A stretch of 64,000 nucleotides of DNA from Hofstenia miamia (GCA_004352715.1 SCFE01000008.1:1865893-1929892), one strand, 5' to 3'. Numbered from the stretch's first letter, positions 19,359-31,060 are shown. Program-made: numbers and translations. Notes: generated by a model from the letters alone, not told the origin.

Positions 19359-22121
19359 GAAGCAGTAGAAAATATTAGCACAGATTTACAGCCTTCAGAC
19401 TGTGAACCAAGCACCAGTAGAATACCATTAACAATGACTCAGCTACACGCCTCCTCAGAAACAATGTCAGAAAGAATGGTCAGATCAAAAGAGAGAGAAA
19501 AATGAATGTTGAAAATCGATGGAGAAACTTTACACCCTTATTTTATGGGAACATCAAAGATGTGTTATAATGCATGTACAAAGCTATCCCCAGAAACAAA
19601 AACTCAAATACAAAAAGTCATGAGAGTTGAAGTGAAATTCTTACCAATTGTGCTCAATGCAAACAACAGACCAAAAGTAAATGTCATTATTAGTTATCCA
19701 CAAGAAATGAATGAAACATTGGAGAGGCCATACATGCGCAGTACAGTTCACGTCGTATTTGATGATGCAGTCACACTGGATACAACACAAGCGATAATGG
19801 CCTACAAAGACAAAATTGTTGAAATACCTGAAATAAACATTGATGCAGAGAATCTCACGATCATACATATATTATAACAAAAAGAATACACAAAGACTTT
19901 AGAAAAGAAAATAGATGATACAACAAGAATGGCAAGAGTGCAAAATATTAGAGTTGTAATCATAACAATATCAACACAAGAAGACATTCCCCAGCACCTA
20001 GAAGATGCATGCCAGTTAGGCGAATACATTTTCCCATGGGAGAGAACATCAAGAACCACAACAATTCCAGAGCTAATACGTTTCGACATTCAAATAGATT
20101 ACTGGGCACAGATCTACAGAATCATGGTAGACCCATGCATCGTGATCGACCTCTACAGGCAGACAAAAACAATAGAGCTAACAACAGATACAGAGGGAAT
20201 AGAAAAGGCCAACACATTATTTATAAAATGCAGTCTGACGCAACAACAAGATCATCTACAACAAATCCAAATGATTTGGAAAAACATGAAGTTGCAACAA
20301 ACGGTAGAGGGAGGAAGGTTGGCCACAAATAAAGATCAATGCACCATTGCGGAAATTTCACAAATCAGTAGAAATGGCGCTGGCAGAGGTAAACAGAGCA
20401 TACGAATTAAGCATGAAAAAAGACTTCAAACAATTATTATTCAAAGAAAAGAACGCACCAGAGATATGCTATAGAACAACAGCATGGATATTAGTGATAT
20501 TCACAATGGAAGACGTGGAAATAAAACTCCCAATTTTGCGACATACTTGTCACAGACTAATGAAAGCAAAGAAATATGAAATAGCGATAGCTCTGATAAA
20601 CACACAAATGAAGAATTGGCTACTAAAAGGTCACACTGGGAAACTAGAGTCACCAAACTGATCAGAGAAGCCAGTGCAAACAATGAGAAAAATATTGAGT
20701 AGAATAATAATGAACAAAAATCCGCTAGGGAAAATGTCAGTAATAAGCATCACAAACAAGACAGGGGTATGCCCCAGTGAGATTATGATATTTGACGAGC
20801 CAAAGAGGAAGTATATGTGGGGAGCAACATCCAAGACATGGATGAAGCAACTCCAAAACCAACCCTGGCTCACAACAAAGAAAATTATTAAAAGAAAACT
20901 TGCAGGCACAGCTGAAATCTGAAGAATGTTAACACAGAAAAACATGCAGAGAACACTTGATCTCGAAATGGAATGCTATGAACAAGATAGTCCATGGTGC
21001 ACATTTACTAAGACTATTCAAAGCGCTGGAGATGATGAAACGAGGGGGCATTATGGAACCAGTAGAAGTCTGTGAAATGGTTACAAAGTCCAAAGCAGAA
21101 ATGCTAGAGGAGGAACAACTATTGACATCATTCAGATTACTACTATCCCCCAAAATGCAACAAACAATCTATAGGATAAACATTGAGAAATGGGGAGAGA
21201 TCAGTCCAGCCAAAACAATAAAATGGATAGATACTGATGACAAGTGTTTCCTGGTTGAAATAAAAATTACAAAAGAAGCTAAAGAAACTTCCAGAGCATC
21301 AGGGAACAGCAAACAGTGGCGATGATGAAACTTATGTTCACCAAAGTGTTCACACGCACAGAACTGGAAGAGTTATTAAAACCATATAATCAATTGGCTA
21401 TAGATGTTGAATGCATTAATCAAAAGTAGAAATCAAGGAAGAAATACGATTAAAACTAAGCTGAAGGGGTTTGACACAAGCATTCTGGGATACAATTTCT
21501 GAAGCCAAAATGAATTACCCTGCTACAATAGGTTTAGCCACAGCATCAACAACAGAAGGCTCGTACCCACATATAGAAAGACAGATAGAAATAAAAATCT
21601 TAATCTGCACACCACCAGAAACTGTTGCGATACCAATGGTCCTCCCACAATGGAGACTACTGAAAGAAGTTAAGGTTGTGAAGACATTCCTCCACGAGTA
21701 TAAGTCATATGTAAATACGGAAAGAAAAGCAAAAGCTATGATAGAACGAGATGGCTATAAAAAATCAAAAGAAATAATGCTGCAGAATGACAACAGAGAA
21801 AGGGTCTACATTGAAGGTACAATAACGCCAGACCAGCTCTACACACATGGAAACCCCATAAACGTGCAATTGCAAGATCTCCAAAAGGAAATTGAGGAAT
21901 GGAACCTGAGAGCTATAATGCTATTCTCCAGAGTAAACGACATAGTTTGGACAGACATATGGGAGAAGAAATACTGCTACTACGATGTTACAAAGCTGGT
22001 CGAAATCATTACAATGATGTGGATCCATAAAAACAATCCCAACACTATAACAGAAAAGGAGGTAAGAGACAACATCAGTTTCTTTTACAAGGATGTGGCA
22101 AATACTCAAAGTCTACTGTAG
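19350..22121 (+). pseudogene. Third ORF of the retroelement, most complete copy, function unknown
   Basis: About 2.77 kb of reading frame with few interruptions, equal to roughly 900 residues. I do not recognise it. Blocks in order: DCEPSTSRIPL, GETLHPYFMGTSKM, VIISYPQEMNETLERPYMRS, FDIQIDYWAQIYRIMVDPCI, ANTLFIKCSLTQQQ, EVNRAYEL, NWLLKGHTGKLES, LGKMSVISITNKTGVCPSEI, KRKYMWGATSKTW, QPWLTTKKIIKRKLAG, ISPAKTIKWIDTDD, KMNYPATIGLAT and, near the end, DRERVY-like and KNNPNTITEKEVRDNISFF. The same blocks in the same order recur in the diverged copy at 46.8-49.1 kb. Breaks include TGA at about 19505, TAA near 19875, a frameshift near 20325, TGA near 20659 and 20920, and a frame loss near 21420. Lys/Glu/Ile-rich, no clear membrane segment. 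Could be an accessory or virion-like protein. Confidence 0.75.
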
Positions 22122-22366
22122 AATCATGCCAACTCATCGTAGGAGTGTGATTCAGAGAAAGCTATTACTTTTCTTAGATTATTCATTACTCAGAGTTGAC
22201 ACTTTTCCGTTTTCTCTCTCTCTCGTAATAAGTGTGTGGTTTGTTAAACTAATTTAATATGCTAGAGCCTTTGTAGCTACTTAATTAACTCAACTTATTT
22301 AGGTAAAGTAGAGAGTTTGGAAGACAGGATCGACACTCAAGAGTAAACATGCATTTCCAGGAACAC
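22122..22366 (+). other. 3' untranslated tail of the + retroelement
   Basis: Non-coding, after the end of the third ORF. It has a purine run near 22300-22325 (GTAAAGTAGAGAGTTTGGAA) that could serve as a polypurine tract, but no LTR follows before the NN at 22367. Confidence 0.35.
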
Positions 22367-22368
22367 NN

Positions 22369-23507
22369 TATTTATAAAGTGCAGTCTGACGCAACAACAA
22401 GATCATCTACAACAAATCCAAACAATTTGAAAAAACATGAAGTTGCAACAAAAGGTAGAGGAAGGTTGGCCACAAATAAAGATCGATGTACTGTCGCAGA
22501 AATTTCACAAATCAGTAGAAATGGCGCTGGCGGAGGTAAATAGAGCCTATGAACTAAACACTAAAAAAGACTTCAAACAATTATTATTAGAAGAAAAGAA
22601 CGCACCAGAGATATGCTATAGAATGACGACATGGATATTAGCGATATTCACAACAGAAGGTGTGGAAATAAAACTCCTGATCTCACAACATACTCATCAC
22701 AGACTAACAAAAGCAAAGAAATATGAAATAGTGATAAACACGCAAATGAAGAATTGGCTACTAAAAGGTCACACTGGGAAACTAGAGTCACTAAACTGAT
22801 CAGAGAAGAAAGTGCAAACAATAGAAAAAATATTGAGCAGAATAATAATGAATGAAAATCCGCTAGGGAAAATGTCAGTAATAAGCATCACAAACAAGAC
22901 AGGGATATGCCCCAGTGAGATTATGATATTTGATGAGCCAATGAGGAAGTATATGTGGGGAGCAACATCTGAAACACGGATAAAGCAACTCCAAAACCAA
23001 CCCTGGCTCACAACAAAGAAAATTATTAAAAGAAAACTTGAAAGCACAGCTGAAATCTGAAGAACGTTAACACAGAAAGATGTGCAGAGAACACTCAATC
23101 GCGAAATGGAATGCTATGAACAAGATAGTCCACAGTGCACATTTACTAAGATTATTTGAAGCACCAAGATGATGAAATGAGGGGGCATTACAGAACCAGT
23201 AGATGTCTGTGAAATGGTAACGAAGTCCCAAGCAGAAATGCTAGAGGAGGAACAACTACTGACATCATCCAGATTACTACTATCCCCCAAAACACAACAA
23301 ACAATTGATAGGATAAATATCAAGAAATGGGGAGAGATCAGTCCAGCCAAAACAATAGAATGGATAGATACTGAGGATGAGCATTTCCTGGTTGAAATTA
23401 AAATTACAAAAGAAGCTAAAGATATAAAGGAAAGAAACTTCCAGAGCATCAGGGAACAGCAAACAGTGGTGACGATGAAACTCATGTTCACTGAAGCGTT
23501 CACACAA
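22369..23507 (+). pseudogene. Third ORF of the retroelement, additional partial copy
   Basis: Begins at TATTTATAAAGTGCAGTCTGACGC-like sequence equal to 20218 onward and parallels 20218-21350 closely (NRAYEL, NWLLKGHTGKLES, LGKMSVISITNKTGICPSEI, KYMWGATSETR, ISPAKTIEWIDTED). It stays open where the longer copy breaks in places, but has TGA near 22797 and TGA near 23057. It is joined to the preceding copy by two N and cut by a 1000-N gap at 23508. It may be another genomic copy or an allele placed in series by the assembler. Confidence 0.75.
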
Positions 23508-24507
23508 NNNNNNNNNNNNNNNNNNNNNNNNNNNNNNNNNNNNNNNNNNNNNNNNNNNNNNNNNNNNNNNNNNNNNNNNNNNNNNNNNNNNNNNNNNNNN
23601 NNNNNNNNNNNNNNNNNNNNNNNNNNNNNNNNNNNNNNNNNNNNNNNNNNNNNNNNNNNNNNNNNNNNNNNNNNNNNNNNNNNNNNNNNNNNNNNNNNNN
23701 NNNNNNNNNNNNNNNNNNNNNNNNNNNNNNNNNNNNNNNNNNNNNNNNNNNNNNNNNNNNNNNNNNNNNNNNNNNNNNNNNNNNNNNNNNNNNNNNNNNN
23801 NNNNNNNNNNNNNNNNNNNNNNNNNNNNNNNNNNNNNNNNNNNNNNNNNNNNNNNNNNNNNNNNNNNNNNNNNNNNNNNNNNNNNNNNNNNNNNNNNNNN
23901 NNNNNNNNNNNNNNNNNNNNNNNNNNNNNNNNNNNNNNNNNNNNNNNNNNNNNNNNNNNNNNNNNNNNNNNNNNNNNNNNNNNNNNNNNNNNNNNNNNNN
24001 NNNNNNNNNNNNNNNNNNNNNNNNNNNNNNNNNNNNNNNNNNNNNNNNNNNNNNNNNNNNNNNNNNNNNNNNNNNNNNNNNNNNNNNNNNNNNNNNNNNN
24101 NNNNNNNNNNNNNNNNNNNNNNNNNNNNNNNNNNNNNNNNNNNNNNNNNNNNNNNNNNNNNNNNNNNNNNNNNNNNNNNNNNNNNNNNNNNNNNNNNNNN
24201 NNNNNNNNNNNNNNNNNNNNNNNNNNNNNNNNNNNNNNNNNNNNNNNNNNNNNNNNNNNNNNNNNNNNNNNNNNNNNNNNNNNNNNNNNNNNNNNNNNNN
24301 NNNNNNNNNNNNNNNNNNNNNNNNNNNNNNNNNNNNNNNNNNNNNNNNNNNNNNNNNNNNNNNNNNNNNNNNNNNNNNNNNNNNNNNNNNNNNNNNNNNN
24401 NNNNNNNNNNNNNNNNNNNNNNNNNNNNNNNNNNNNNNNNNNNNNNNNNNNNNNNNNNNNNNNNNNNNNNNNNNNNNNNNNNNNNNNNNNNNNNNNNNNN
24501 NNNNNNN
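23508..24507. other. Assembly gap, exactly 1000 N
   Basis: Join of unknown length; what follows is unrelated to the retroelement above. Confidence 0.99.
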
Positions 24508-24647
24508 ATCTATTCTCGTTCGGACAAAATCATCTTATAGAACTGCTTTGGCATAGACAACTTAGAGTAGTAAACATTAGAATAACTACTGCGAATATGA
24601 ACTCCAGTTACATCTAAGAATACGTGGCAATGAGTGCCACCTAGAAT

Positions 24648-25088
24648 GTACGAAAGTCTGGATCAACTAAACCCCAAAACTGAACAGGCTCAAGCAGTTT
24701 GCGTAGACAGGTCAGGACGTCCTACACTTGAATACGTACTCCGCTTACTCCCCCTCAGCTTCGTAGAAGATTTAGCTGCTGATGGCCATCTGAATATAGA
24801 ACGTATATGAGAGCAACTATACACCTAGTATTAAACCAAAACAATTTATTAAGCTTTTGCGCATACAAAGTCCCTATTTATACAGAGTTAATAATACTGC
24901 AGCAGTATTACTGCTTAATACACCTGCCAAAGGCAGAACAAAAATGTAAACACTAAAACAACGCAATTGGGTAGTTGAGCATGCGCGGGAACGTAGCAGT
25001 AATTAGCACAAGCTACAGAAAGACGACTCCTAGTGGCGGCGAGAGGAAGTGCGTGGGATTCCTTTTACGTAATGGTCCAGATTGTACA
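24648..25088 (-). mobile_element. Short LTR of a different retroelement
   Basis: On - it begins TGTACAATCTGGACC (25088) and ends CCAGACTTTCGTACA (24648): TG...CA ends with a small inverted repeat. It has TATAAATA (24875-24882) and, about 25 bp further on, AATAAA (24845-24850), as in a compact LTR promoter and poly(A) site. It is GC-richer than its surroundings. Beyond the - strand end comes GGTGGCACTCATTGCCAC, possibly a primer site or hairpin, and then 140 bp to the gap. The family is not identified; a BEL/Pao or copia element is possible. Confidence 0.5.

Positions 25089-25123
<35 letters not shown>
25089..25123. repeat. (TA)n microsatellite
   Basis: About 35 bp of near-perfect AT dinucleotides directly beside the LTR end. 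Confidence 0.95.
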
Positions 25124-25125
<2 letters not shown>

Positions 25126-26199
25126 ATTTAAATACAAATTCAAATCTTCCGCATGAACAGATTCTAGAAATCTACTGGACTTGAAATGATTTTGGCCAAT
25201 AATAATTACACCATTTTACTCTCTATATCAGCCTGCTTTAAATAGCAACTTTTAAAAACGCATTTGGTGGAAAAATGGAATTTGAATAAACTAATCTTGG
25301 CGCATATTTTCGACTTGTGGATGCTAACCAATCCCAACAATCCTGGTTTTGTGCTTCGTACAGATGGTTTCAGAAAAAAGCGCTATTAAAATTGATATAC
25401 TGCACATTTATCTAAACATTCGCGATAAGAAAAATGAAAAAAAAGCCGGGTAAACTAAAACTGCTTTTCCTAGTTTCCTTTGTGTTATCACAATTGTAGT
25501 AATATACACGTATCAATAAACCGCTCGTTTTAAATGCTTAAATAAATTTGAAAAAGATTATCGAAAAAAATTTTTTCGGCTACAACTAAGATAGCAAGTG
25601 GAGACAGTAACTCAATAATTTCCATTTTGAAAATAGTATTGACGAGTGCACACATTTCTTGTAATTCGTCCGGCCTACATTTAAAATTTTTAACATTTTC
25701 TCATAATAATTATTTTCGAATGTAACTACAAGACCATTACTTTATCAAATGAATCAAGTTTAATTGATAAGAGAAGATGATATAACCAGGTATTTGTAAT
25801 TAAAGAAGTACTTCTTTGATTGGTAAGATAATTCTTTGTTGAAACAGTTTTGAAATGGTTAACCACTTTCTATTTAAACAGCAAAAATTTCTCTTCTGAT
25901 CCAAGTTGTGCAATATTAAAAGATGAGTTTTTATAATTTTTCTTCTAAATTTTTTACATTGATATATACTACGACTAATATTGTATTTTAAGGATATATT
26001 ATCTTTAAATTTAAAAAACATTTCTAAGATCATCTTTTGCATGATTTCATTTGAGTGTAAAAACATATATTTTGTTATTTGTTTTTTAATTGCATTGTTG
26101 TAATGTCCATTCATTTGAAAAACTTCCTAACTTCTTTTTAGAATTGTGAAAAAGTAACAAGAATATGTATATTTTGATACAACCAGAGAAGTAAGCAAC
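25124..26199. other. AT-rich sequence without a supported gene
   Basis: A 104-codon open frame on - (25800-26114) lies downstream of the LINE RT below and could be its decayed C-terminus, but I see no family motif in it. The rest holds nothing I can identify. Confidence 0.4.
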
Positions 26200-27245
26200 A
26201 TTGAGGTTCATTTTCTTGGCAATAAATCCGATATTTTTTAATCAATTGGATATTAGCAGAAATTCTTTGAATTAATTAATTTGCATGGTTTCGAATTTTA
26301 GTTGATTGTCTATTAACACAACTTAATATTTTATTCTTGATTTCTCCAATATTTCTTGGGTATCACTATATAGCTTTTTCTATGTTCGTTCTTTGCTTAA
26401 GTTATTCAACTACATAAAAACAGTTTTTTCAACATTTAAAGACATCATATTTTTAGTATAAAAATCATGTATGAGATATAAATTGGATTAAAGTTCATTG
26501 CTGTTTGTAGCATAGATTAATGTTTCATCTGCATATAACTTGCATTATATTTTTAAATGATTTCAAATATCATTTATATAGATACTGAATTATAGTGGTC
26601 CCAGAAAAGAACCTTGTGGAACATCTCGTTCAATTTTTAAAATATTTGATTGTTCATTTTTAAATGGCACAAATTGAAATCTATTATTTAAGTAATCAGA
26701 AATTAGTGAAGGTGAATTAGAATCAAAATTATAAGCATCTGTCAATTTTTAATCAAAATTCCATGATCTATTGATTGAATGCTTTTACAAGATCTAAAGA
26801 GATAATGTAAATACTTTCATTTCTATCTATGAGTTGCTTCCAACTTCTTATGTATCCAATAGACCATTCATAGTTGAAAAATGTTTTCTAAAGCCAAATT
26901 GATTTTGATTGAATAAGTAAGCAGTTTATGTGGGCGAATGGCGGGGCCCACGTTGCCGCCCATGTGGGCTCTACCATTTGCCCACATAAATTGTTTGCTG
27001 GGTATGTCTCAGAGTAACAATTAATCTTTTTGTGTAATATTTTTTCGAAAATCTTATTAATTCCAGCTAAATTTGATATTGGTCTTTAATTTTAAGAAAT
27101 CTTGCTTGCTCGATTTTAGTTGACTGGAATAATTTTTCCAATTACTGTCTCATTATGGTATTTATTTCATCTATTAAATTCTTTAAATATGTCTCATAAA
27201 GGTCTTGCTATAACATTTAGTAATTCTTTAAAATGTTCTTAATAT
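26200..27245 (-). pseudogene. Non-LTR retrotransposon (jockey/CR1-like) reverse transcriptase
   Basis: Read on -, the classic LINE RT blocks appear in order despite many stops: ARPL*DIFKEF, KIIPVN, RPISNLAGINKIFEKIL near 27030-27110, NQFGFRKHFST near 26870-26905, ISLDLVKAFN near 26790, SDYLNNRFQFVPFKN near 26690, DVPQGSFLGPL near 26600, and LYADETLIYAT near 26540, with NVEKTVF further on. The catalytic Tyr-Ala-Asp-Asp reads Tyr-Ala-Asp-Glu. A palindromic element (26916-27002) interrupts it between the KIL(HKK) and NQFGF blocks. No endonuclease domain is seen upstream on this strand. Clearly dead. Confidence 0.85.
26916..27002. mobile_element. Small palindromic element (MITE-like), copy 1
   Basis: GC-rich palindrome of about 87 bp; arms pair as TTTATGTGGGC...GCCCACATAAA and the centre has GGGGCCCACG. 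A second copy lies at 61491-61579. Here it interrupts LINE RT coding sequence, which shows that it was inserted. Confidence 0.75.
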
Positions 27246-28444
27246 CATATTATACATACAGAAACAGCCTATTAATTTTCTATCAATGAAAACATAATTG
27301 TGCAAATAAACATCAAGTAATTTCTGTATCAATAGTATATCAATACGCAATGATGTTCAATTACATTTTAATTAAAAAACATAACTGTGCCTGTCTTATC
27401 AACTAAATCCCTGTAAGTATAATGTTTCAACAGGCTTTTGCACCTTTTTTAGATGAAAAGCTAATGGTCTTTTACTAGTCTTATTATTAAGTGTAAATCT
27501 CTATATATGGTCTTGTTCGTGAATTTTATGTGTTTACCAGGTAGAATGATTTCCCTATGTGTGTCTATAGTGGTTTCATTAAACATCAACTCAATATCGC
27601 CAATTTCTCGTAAATGTACATATTTTTACACGTATACTATAATTGTTATCTAAAATGAAATATATTTCATGTATTTCTGCCATAATTAACTTGGTAAAGA
27701 AGCTAAGCTTTTCTCAACAGAACAATTTGTTGAAAAAAGCAAGAGCTGGAAAAATTCTAAGAAAATCCAAAAATATATATTTAATATCGACATAATATAT
27801 TTAAAATAAATTAGTATTGACAATCGCTAATGTGCATTTCACCTGTTGGAATATCTTCTTTTTCCATTTGATAATTCATCACTTCAAATCTCAATGACAT
27901 ATTTTCATTCTAAATTTTAAAATTCATAGAATCTTACTAAATTTGTTGGTTATATTTATAATGTAGAGGAAGAAATGTAAATTCTTTGTTTTCTATATTA
28001 CAAGAGTAGAGGGTATGCAAGAATTAATTCTTTTGAAAATATATTCATGTTCATTTGAATTCAAATTCTCTGAAATTCCGCTTCTATTTTAAAAGGAAGC
28101 TTTTCTGTACATAATGATTCTTCCATAATAAATCATTAGAATGTGCATATTTTTAAGTGCGAGATTCAGATACTTAGATAATACAAGTAAAGAAATATGT
28201 TGTCAGATGGGATTTCGCCTGCTACAAAACTTAAAAAAATGGGTTCGAGTACAATTTTTGAACCATAATTACACCATTTTTTAATTTTACTATTATTCTA
28301 TTCGTATATATTTTTGTGCTATTTGTTATATTAGTAATTTAGATTTATTGAGCACCATGTTTGGTCGACCATGTGAATCGACAGTCGGGTTGGGTCAGGC
28401 ACGCTCCAATAAAGGAACCAACATATGGTTGATTACTAAACGAA

Positions 28445-28446
<2 letters not shown>
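27246..28446. other. AT-rich non-coding sequence
   Basis: No gene or repeat identified except a slightly GC-richer block at 28350-28430 containing GGTCGACC. Confidence 0.5.
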
Positions 28447-28485
<39 letters not shown>

Positions 28486-28492
28486 TATATAT
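28447..28492. repeat. (TA)n microsatellite at the edge of the duplication
   Basis: Nearly pure AT dinucleotides; the matching microsatellite at 32470-32526 borders the second duplicate. Confidence 0.95.
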
Positions 28493-28513
28493 TCTAATGT
28501 TCTGATTTCATAG

Positions 28514-28659
28514 GGAACGCAGACATCAGAAAATAGATCCTAGTTTCAAAAATCTATGCTCCCAGAACAGAGTGGCACTGATGTATGGCAGAGGCATAGC
28601 AGGAGTTATCAAACCTGATCCGAAATCAATATTCTCAATATTCCTCAATCCCATTATTT
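28514..28659 (+). CDS. Exon-like block, unidentified host gene (copy 1)
   Basis: A 146-bp block with acceptor-like TTCTGATTTCATAG before it and GTATGT after it. Its open frame reads ERRHQKIDPSFKNLCSQNRV, then ALMYGRGIAGVIKPDPKSIF. Composition is more protein-like and less AT-rich than the surroundings. I do not recognise the protein. It is duplicated at 32548-32693. It could also be a transposon fragment; no neighbouring exon was found. Confidence 0.3.
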
Positions 28660-29070
28660 GTATGTTTATTTGTTTGTTTGATTTCTTACTCTGGATATAT
28701 AATTTTGGTCAATTTCAAAATGCTTAGTTCGCTCAAGAAAAAAATCGGTCTTTTTAAGTGTGTTCTAAACAATGTCGGTTAAGGTTTCGGGTTAAAATGT
28801 AGACCCGAAGAGATCTCTGGTCATAGCTAACACTTAGTTAAATTACAAATATCTCCATTGTATACCCAATAAATTGCTCAAATAATAAAATTCAGAAAAT
28901 ATTAGTTTTTGGAAAAAAGTGAATATATCTCAGAAAATAGTCATAAAATAAATAACAGTTTAATGATTCGATTTCTTATATATTTAGGGTATAATTTAGG
29001 AAAAGTAAAAAAATAAGCACCAAATCTTTCAAAATATAAATATAGAATTATGTTTCAAGTGGGTACTAAG

Positions 29071-29984
29071 TAGGGATGTCCCGGATCCGGTATCGGCAAT
29101 CACACAACCGGATACAGATATCCGGATTTAACAAGATAATATATTCTGAGAGAAAACTTGATTTTAAAATGGAATTTTCGAGGACACGGCTATATTTTTT
29201 CTTGATAGGAAAGTTGTCATGCAACAAAATAAGATTTTCTGACATATCAGGACGTCGTCTATTTAATATTTATTTATTTTGATTCGTAAGAGGTCGATAT
29301 TAATAGAGAAATAAGGTTGACAATCTAACTGTTTCAATTAAAGCTGCTCACATAAAAAATCAAAGTTGTTCAATGTTTGATAAAGTTGAAATTCCACCAG
29401 ATGTTGTTATTACTCCTCTCTTGATCTTAGAAATGATAGCTGCGAATATATCAAGTCACGATTAGAAAATACCAGTTTCACTAATATAGTGGAAAGTAAG
29501 AGCATTGAAAATTAACGGGACATTGTATGTCAATAACGAAAATGTCAAGCAACATTGGCTGCAGTTGAAAAATGTTTCTCTATGTTGAGAAAACTCTTAG
29601 CCTCTGACAGAGATCTTAACAACAATAATATATGGAAATATATGTGCTGTTATTGATTTAGTGAAGTAATTGCTTTAGAAAATTGACTTATTATTATGTA
29701 CGAGTTTTTGCTATTTGTTTTATATCTTATTCTCCGTAATAAAAAACGTTTTATATTCCTTAAATGGATCATTTTGAAAAAAATGAAGGATCATATTTTA
29801 GGGCATCTTTAACCAAATTCCGTCATATTTTCTCAAAAAATAAGGCCATATTTGCTTTTTTTAGTCATATTCCTTGTTACTTTAGTAATAATTGAGCAAT
29901 ATATTATCCGGTATCCGGCAGTCAAATTATACGGAATTATCAGGTATCCGGTATATTCAGTTCGCTATCCGGATCCCATCCCTA
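29071..29984 (+). mobile_element. hAT-type DNA transposon derivative, 914 bp (copy 1)
   Basis: Ends are inverted repeats: TAGGGATGTCCCGGATCC at the left and, reversed, TAGGGATGGGATCCGG at the right. Flanking 8-bp sequences are GTACTAAG (29063-29070) and GTGCTGAG (29985-29992), 6 of 8 identical, as expected for an old hAT target duplication. Subterminal CCGGTATCCGG-type motifs repeat near both ends. The interior keeps only the 3' end of a transposase. Confidence 0.88.
29549..29656 (+). pseudogene. hAT transposase C-terminal dimerisation domain remnant (copy 1)
   Basis: The frame reads ATLAAVEKCFSMLRKLLASD, then RDLNNNNIWKYMCCY, and a TGA. This is the hAT C-terminal dimerisation motif (family pattern A-x-S-S-x-E-R-x-F-S ... 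R-x-x-L). The catalytic RNase H-like domain is missing, so the element depended on an autonomous relative. Confidence 0.75.
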
Positions 29985-30374
29985 GTGCTGAGGGTGCCGA
30001 TCCGACTGAGATAGCCTTAAGAATACTTAGGAAATTCTTAAGGTAAAGATGACCAAGTGCTGTTAGCAGCACAGTAATTATAATGCCGTCTTATAAAACA
30101 CAATGGTGCTGTTACAAAACGCACTTTTAAAATCATTAAATGAATTTTGCATTTAACACTGAAAAACTCAAAATCAAAAAGGGGATATTAAAAATTTTAG
30201 AAATATTCAAAAAGTACTTCAGTATTTGATATATAGAGTAAAATTAAGCAGATATTTTGAGGCTAATCCTATCACTTATGAATATATTGAAATTTGAACA
30301 GAATTTGTTTTTACATGCAAAACGCCAGTTTTAATGTGGAAATATTTCAAAAATCGGCAATTCAATTTTAATAA

Positions 30375-31060
30375 TGTAGAATCATCACCCAGGATGAGAT
30401 GCGCTCCTGACAGTATTTATTTAGCACACAGTCTTTGCAGATTCCCATATGCGAGGTAATGTCTATAGTTCCAAACTATCTATCTCCATTATACTTTAGG
30501 CTAGAATTAATATAATTAACTGAATTAGTTATCATTGCATTCCAACAAAGTATAACAATTAACAACTACAATTTAGGTAGCTCCAAGAGATTCCAGTTCG
30601 ATGAGGTGGGCATCTGCCCAAAGCTAAATCCGTTTACTGAGGATCCATAAACTGCTCCGATTACAGATTTCCACAATTCAGCTCAAGCTCACAAGGATGA
30701 TTATTATTATGTGTGCCCTAACTATGGGTGTTAAATAAAACCGATCACTATTTGACTTACTCCTCACACTCAATCATGTTAACATAATAACTACAACAGG
30801 TAACAATGCATCGACACTAGCTGCTATACAATTTAAAATTACGTAATAATTAAGAGCAGCTTCCTAACCTACAATTAAACATTAATTACAATAGTAAAAG
30901 GGCACGACACTAGCTGCGACAAATAAAAAGCAATTATACAAAATAAGTAATAATTAAAAGCAGCTTCCTAACCTACATTTAAAAATAACGATACAATACG
31001 AATAATAACGGTCATTATCGGCCAATTATGGGTCCCCTAAGATGTTCGAATTTAGATCTA
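30375..31060 (-). mobile_element. LTR-related block with minisatellite (copy 1)
   Basis: On - this resembles the second half of the solo LTR at 53280-53680: GGCC(C)ATAA...GACCGATAA, TAGG(T)TAGGAAGCTGCT, GCAGCTAGT and AGCTTTGGGCAGATGCCCAC occur in the same order. It ends GATTCTACA at 30375 where flanking hAT-side sequence shared with 31717-32095 stops. No coding region is attached. Its other limit is not clear; 31060-31621 is unmatched elsewhere in the window apart from the duplicate. Confidence 0.6.
30820..30990. repeat. ~105-bp minisatellite, two units
   Basis: The unit contains AGCAGCTTCCTAACCTAC, ATTAATTACAATAGTAAAAG and GACACTAGCTGC. Two units here, three in the duplicate at 34853-35125, one equivalent in the solo LTR at 53370-53460. 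Confidence 0.8.

Noticed and set aside
1-24507. A single chimeric element coding for both PolB and retroviral-type Pol
   Set aside because: The left and + strand junctions are 1000-N joins, the genes are in opposing orientations, and the retroelement has its own LTRs. Neighbouring insertions explain it more simply.
25800-26114. A 104-codon protein gene on -
   Set aside because: No recognisable domain, AT-rich codons, and located just downstream of a dead LINE RT; at best its decayed tail.
29076-29282. A 68-codon gene starting in the hAT terminal repeat (also 33109-33315)
   Set aside because: The frame begins within the terminal inverted repeat and has no transposase motif; the real remnant is at 29549-29656.
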